Part shown: positions 6,019 to 7,485 of the stretch, in pieces | Position numbering within the stretch: the first letter of the stretch is position 1 | Layout: each line of letters begins with the position of its first letter | NCBI GenBank assembly: GCA_002714125.1 | Contig: PAWP01000007.1 | Coordinates: 108,933 to 116,417 of the forward strand | Direction of reading: 5' to 3' | DNA: 7,485 nucleotides | DNA from: Gammaproteobacteria bacterium | GTDB lineage: Bacteria > Pseudomonadota > Gammaproteobacteria > Pseudomonadales > Azotimanducaceae_A | The notes under the pieces: generated by a model | Told to the model about the DNA's origin: nothing | The model's database searches: none | What the model saw: the letters and a program-made list of their open reading frames with translations, nothing else | Translations under genes and position numbers: made by a program

Positions 6019-6777
6019 ATGGCTATCGACCTGCGTGAGCGCCGAGAGCGCGTCTTCCTGGTATTCGCGGGGATTTTCCTCTGTGCGATGACAATGCTGA
6101 ACATCATCGGCATCACCCGTTTCATCGAACTGGGACCGCTTGCACTAGCAGTCGGCGTACTCCCCTACCCGCTGACTTTCCTCTGTACAGACCTGATCAG
6201 CGAACTGTATGGCCGAGCCCGGGCCAACTTTCTAGTAACCATTGGCCTCATGCTGAACGGTTTCATCTTGCTAACCATGTGGCTCGGTCAGTGGATGCCC
6301 GCGGTAGGTCCAGAGGCTCAGCCGCCGTGGCAGGTCATTGCACTGGCCGAGGACGTGGCGCTACCCGACGGCTCCGTAATCACAGGGTCTGTGGAGCTTT
6401 TTTCTCTACTCTATGCCACCACCTCGGGCGCGGTTATCGCCAGCATGATGGCCTACATCGCAGCGCAGTACTGCGATGTGTTCATGTTCCACTTCTGGAA
6501 ACGGCTGACCAACGGCAAACACCTCTGGCTGCGCAACAACGGCAGCACCCTTGTAAGTCAGGGTGTCGACTCCTTTATGGTCATCACTGTGACCTTCGGG
6601 GCCCAATTTCTTGCAGGAAACATGACTGCAAAGGCCATGCTGGTGCTGATGGGCAGCAACTATCTTTTCAAACTCTGTGTCGCACTCTTCGATACCCCAT
6701 TCTTCTACCTCGGCGTGCACTACCTGACGCGCTATCTTGAGTTCACCGAAGAGGAATTGGGAGTCCATAGCCACTAA
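6019..6777 (+). CDS. yhhQ: YhhQ/VUT-family queuosine precursor-type transporter
   Basis: This 252-residue inner-membrane protein belongs to the YhhQ (DUF165/VUT) family, whose E. coli member takes up the queuosine precursors preQ0 and preQ1. The signature PLTFLCTDLISELYG (51-65) and the later WLRNNGSTLVSQGVDSF (170-186) are characteristic. Likely membrane spans are near 12-32, 38-58, 69-90, 126-152, 183-201 and 204-235. Between spans 3 and 4 is an extra polar loop (about 92-125), making it longer than the roughly 220-residue E. coli protein. I prefer ATG 6019, with GGAG 7 nt upstream and a start matching the family N-terminus, over an in-frame ATG at 5965 inside the preceding gene. It starts 25 bp after the SDR stop. 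The family call is firm; the actual substrate is not, and the neighbours suggest a pterin or deazapurine. Confidence 0.9.
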   Translation: MAIDLRERRERVFLVFAGIFLCAMTMLNIIGITRFIELGPLALAVGVLPYPLTFLCTDLISELYGRARANFLVTIGLMLNGFILLTMWLGQWMPAVGPEAQPPWQVIALAEDVALPDGSVITGSVELFSLLYATTSGAVIASMMAYIAAQYCDVFMFHFWKRLTNGKHLWLRNNGSTLVSQGVDSFMVITVTFGAQFLAGNMTAKAMLVLMGSNYLFKLCVALFDTPFFYLGVHYLTRYLEFTEEELGVHSH

Positions 6778-6802
6778 GCTCAAGGACCGAGACTGACAGC
6801 GG

Positions 6803-7485
6803 ATGGAACAACAGACTGACGGGTACGACCTGGAATGGAGTGCCAATTCGAGGGTGGAGCTGGAAACGTTCACGTCGGCGATCACCAGCTATCTCGCCTT
6901 CTCGCCGGATACACCGGACATTCTGAACTCGCTAGAGTCGACGGCAGACCCGATGCCGATGGCACTCGCCATGAAGATCGCTCTCGTCAAGATGTCCAGC
7001 GATCCGCGCACGCGATCAACCCTGAACGACTCTATGGCGGCCCTGCGGACCCGTTTCAACGTACTGAATCAGCGCGAACTGGCCCATTTGAGAGCGCTTG
7101 AATTGTGGGTTGCCGACCACTTCACCGAAGCAACAGAGGCCTACGAGGCCATTCTCCGCCAGTATCCGCTCGACATGCTCGCGCTGCGCTTCAATCACTA
7201 TCTGCTGTTCTATGCCGGTGATGCGGTTACGCTCCGCGACTCCGTCGCGCGGGTATACAACGCGTGGCCCCGCGAAAGCCCATGGCATGGTTACCTTGAC
7301 GGCATGTACGCTTTTGGCCTTGAGGAAGCCGGGGAATATTCACTCGCGGAGGCGCACGGCATGGCCGCGCTCTCGGTCGAACCCAAAGACATCTGGGCAG
7401 CCCACGCGGTGGTTCACTCGATGTACATGACGGAACGGGCGGATGCCGGGATCAATCTCATTGCACAATACGGTGACTGGCCCGG
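6803..7485 (+). CDS. TTC38-like tetratricopeptide repeat protein (3' end missing)
   Basis: The first 227 residues of an open frame that runs off the right edge. The sequence matches the pattern of the TTC38 family (tetratricopeptide repeat protein 38): an N-terminal YDLEWSANS segment, a TPR-like pair around 92-125 (ALELWVADHFTEATEAYEAIL, then the YPLDMLALRF element), and a second around 162-200 with GMYAFGLEEAGEYSLAEAH, followed by WAAHAVVHSMYM. Family members are usually 430-470 residues, so about half is visible. ATG 6803 is the first start after an in-frame TGA at 6794. Its ribosome binding site is weak (AAGGA about 16 nt upstream). It begins 25 bp after the transporter stop, so probable co-transcription. 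The biochemical role of bacterial TTC38-like proteins is not known to me; a scaffold or protein-interaction role would be inferred only from the repeats. No signal peptide is seen. Confidence 0.8.
   Translation, partial: MEQQTDGYDLEWSANSRVELETFTSAITSYLAFSPDTPDILNSLESTADPMPMALAMKIALVKMSSDPRTRSTLNDSMAALRTRFNVLNQRELAHLRALELWVADHFTEATEAYEAILRQYPLDMLALRFNHYLLFYAGDAVTLRDSVARVYNAWPRESPWHGYLDGMYAFGLEEAGEYSLAEAHGMAALSVEPKDIWAAHAVVHSMYMTERADAGINLIAQYGDWP

Overview
The window is a compact, moderately GC-rich bacterial segment carrying seven complete protein genes and one gene cut by the right edge. No rRNA, tRNA, CRISPR array or insertion sequence was recognised. Gene style fits a Gammaproteobacterium: short gaps, AGGAG-type ribosome binding sites and proteobacterial-looking YhhQ, QueD-like and TTC38-like proteins. 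That assignment is an impression from protein character and would need a marker gene to confirm.

Layout. Positions 1-526 hold no gene I can defend. Positions 527-2634 on the minus strand form a tight operon: a possible 7-codon leader peptide, a GMC-family FAD dehydrogenase with a Cys-x5-Cys-x3-Cys motif, and a small subunit resembling gluconate 2-dehydrogenase subunit 3. Divergently at 2760-3686 lies a luciferase-like monooxygenase (LLM) family oxidoreductase. It converges on a classical short-chain dehydrogenase (SDR) at 3876-4658, minus strand. This left half reads as an oxidoreductase island, probably for oxidising alcohol groups on an unknown small molecule.

From 4749 to the right edge, four co-directional plus-strand genes form a second unit: a divergent QueD/6-pyruvoyl-tetrahydropterin synthase (PTPS) family protein, a second SDR with NADPH-type features, a YhhQ/VUT-family queuosine-precursor-type transporter, and the first half of a TTC38-like repeat protein. 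A 90-bp divergent gap (4659-4748), with an AT-rich core that could serve both directions, separates the two units.

The most interesting content is this second unit. The QueD-like protein keeps the three zinc-binding histidines, but the residues expected at the catalytic Cys, the His of the LDH motif and the substrate-binding Glu are Arg, Glu and Val/Ser. It sits with an SDR and a deazapurine-type transporter, while no other queuosine biosynthesis gene is visible. The parsimonious inference is a pterin- or deazapurine-related salvage or modification module whose chemistry differs from canonical QueD. A second point of interest is the near-duplicated translation start region (GAGGTGG ... ATGAG) before both the leader peptide and the small dehydrogenase subunit.
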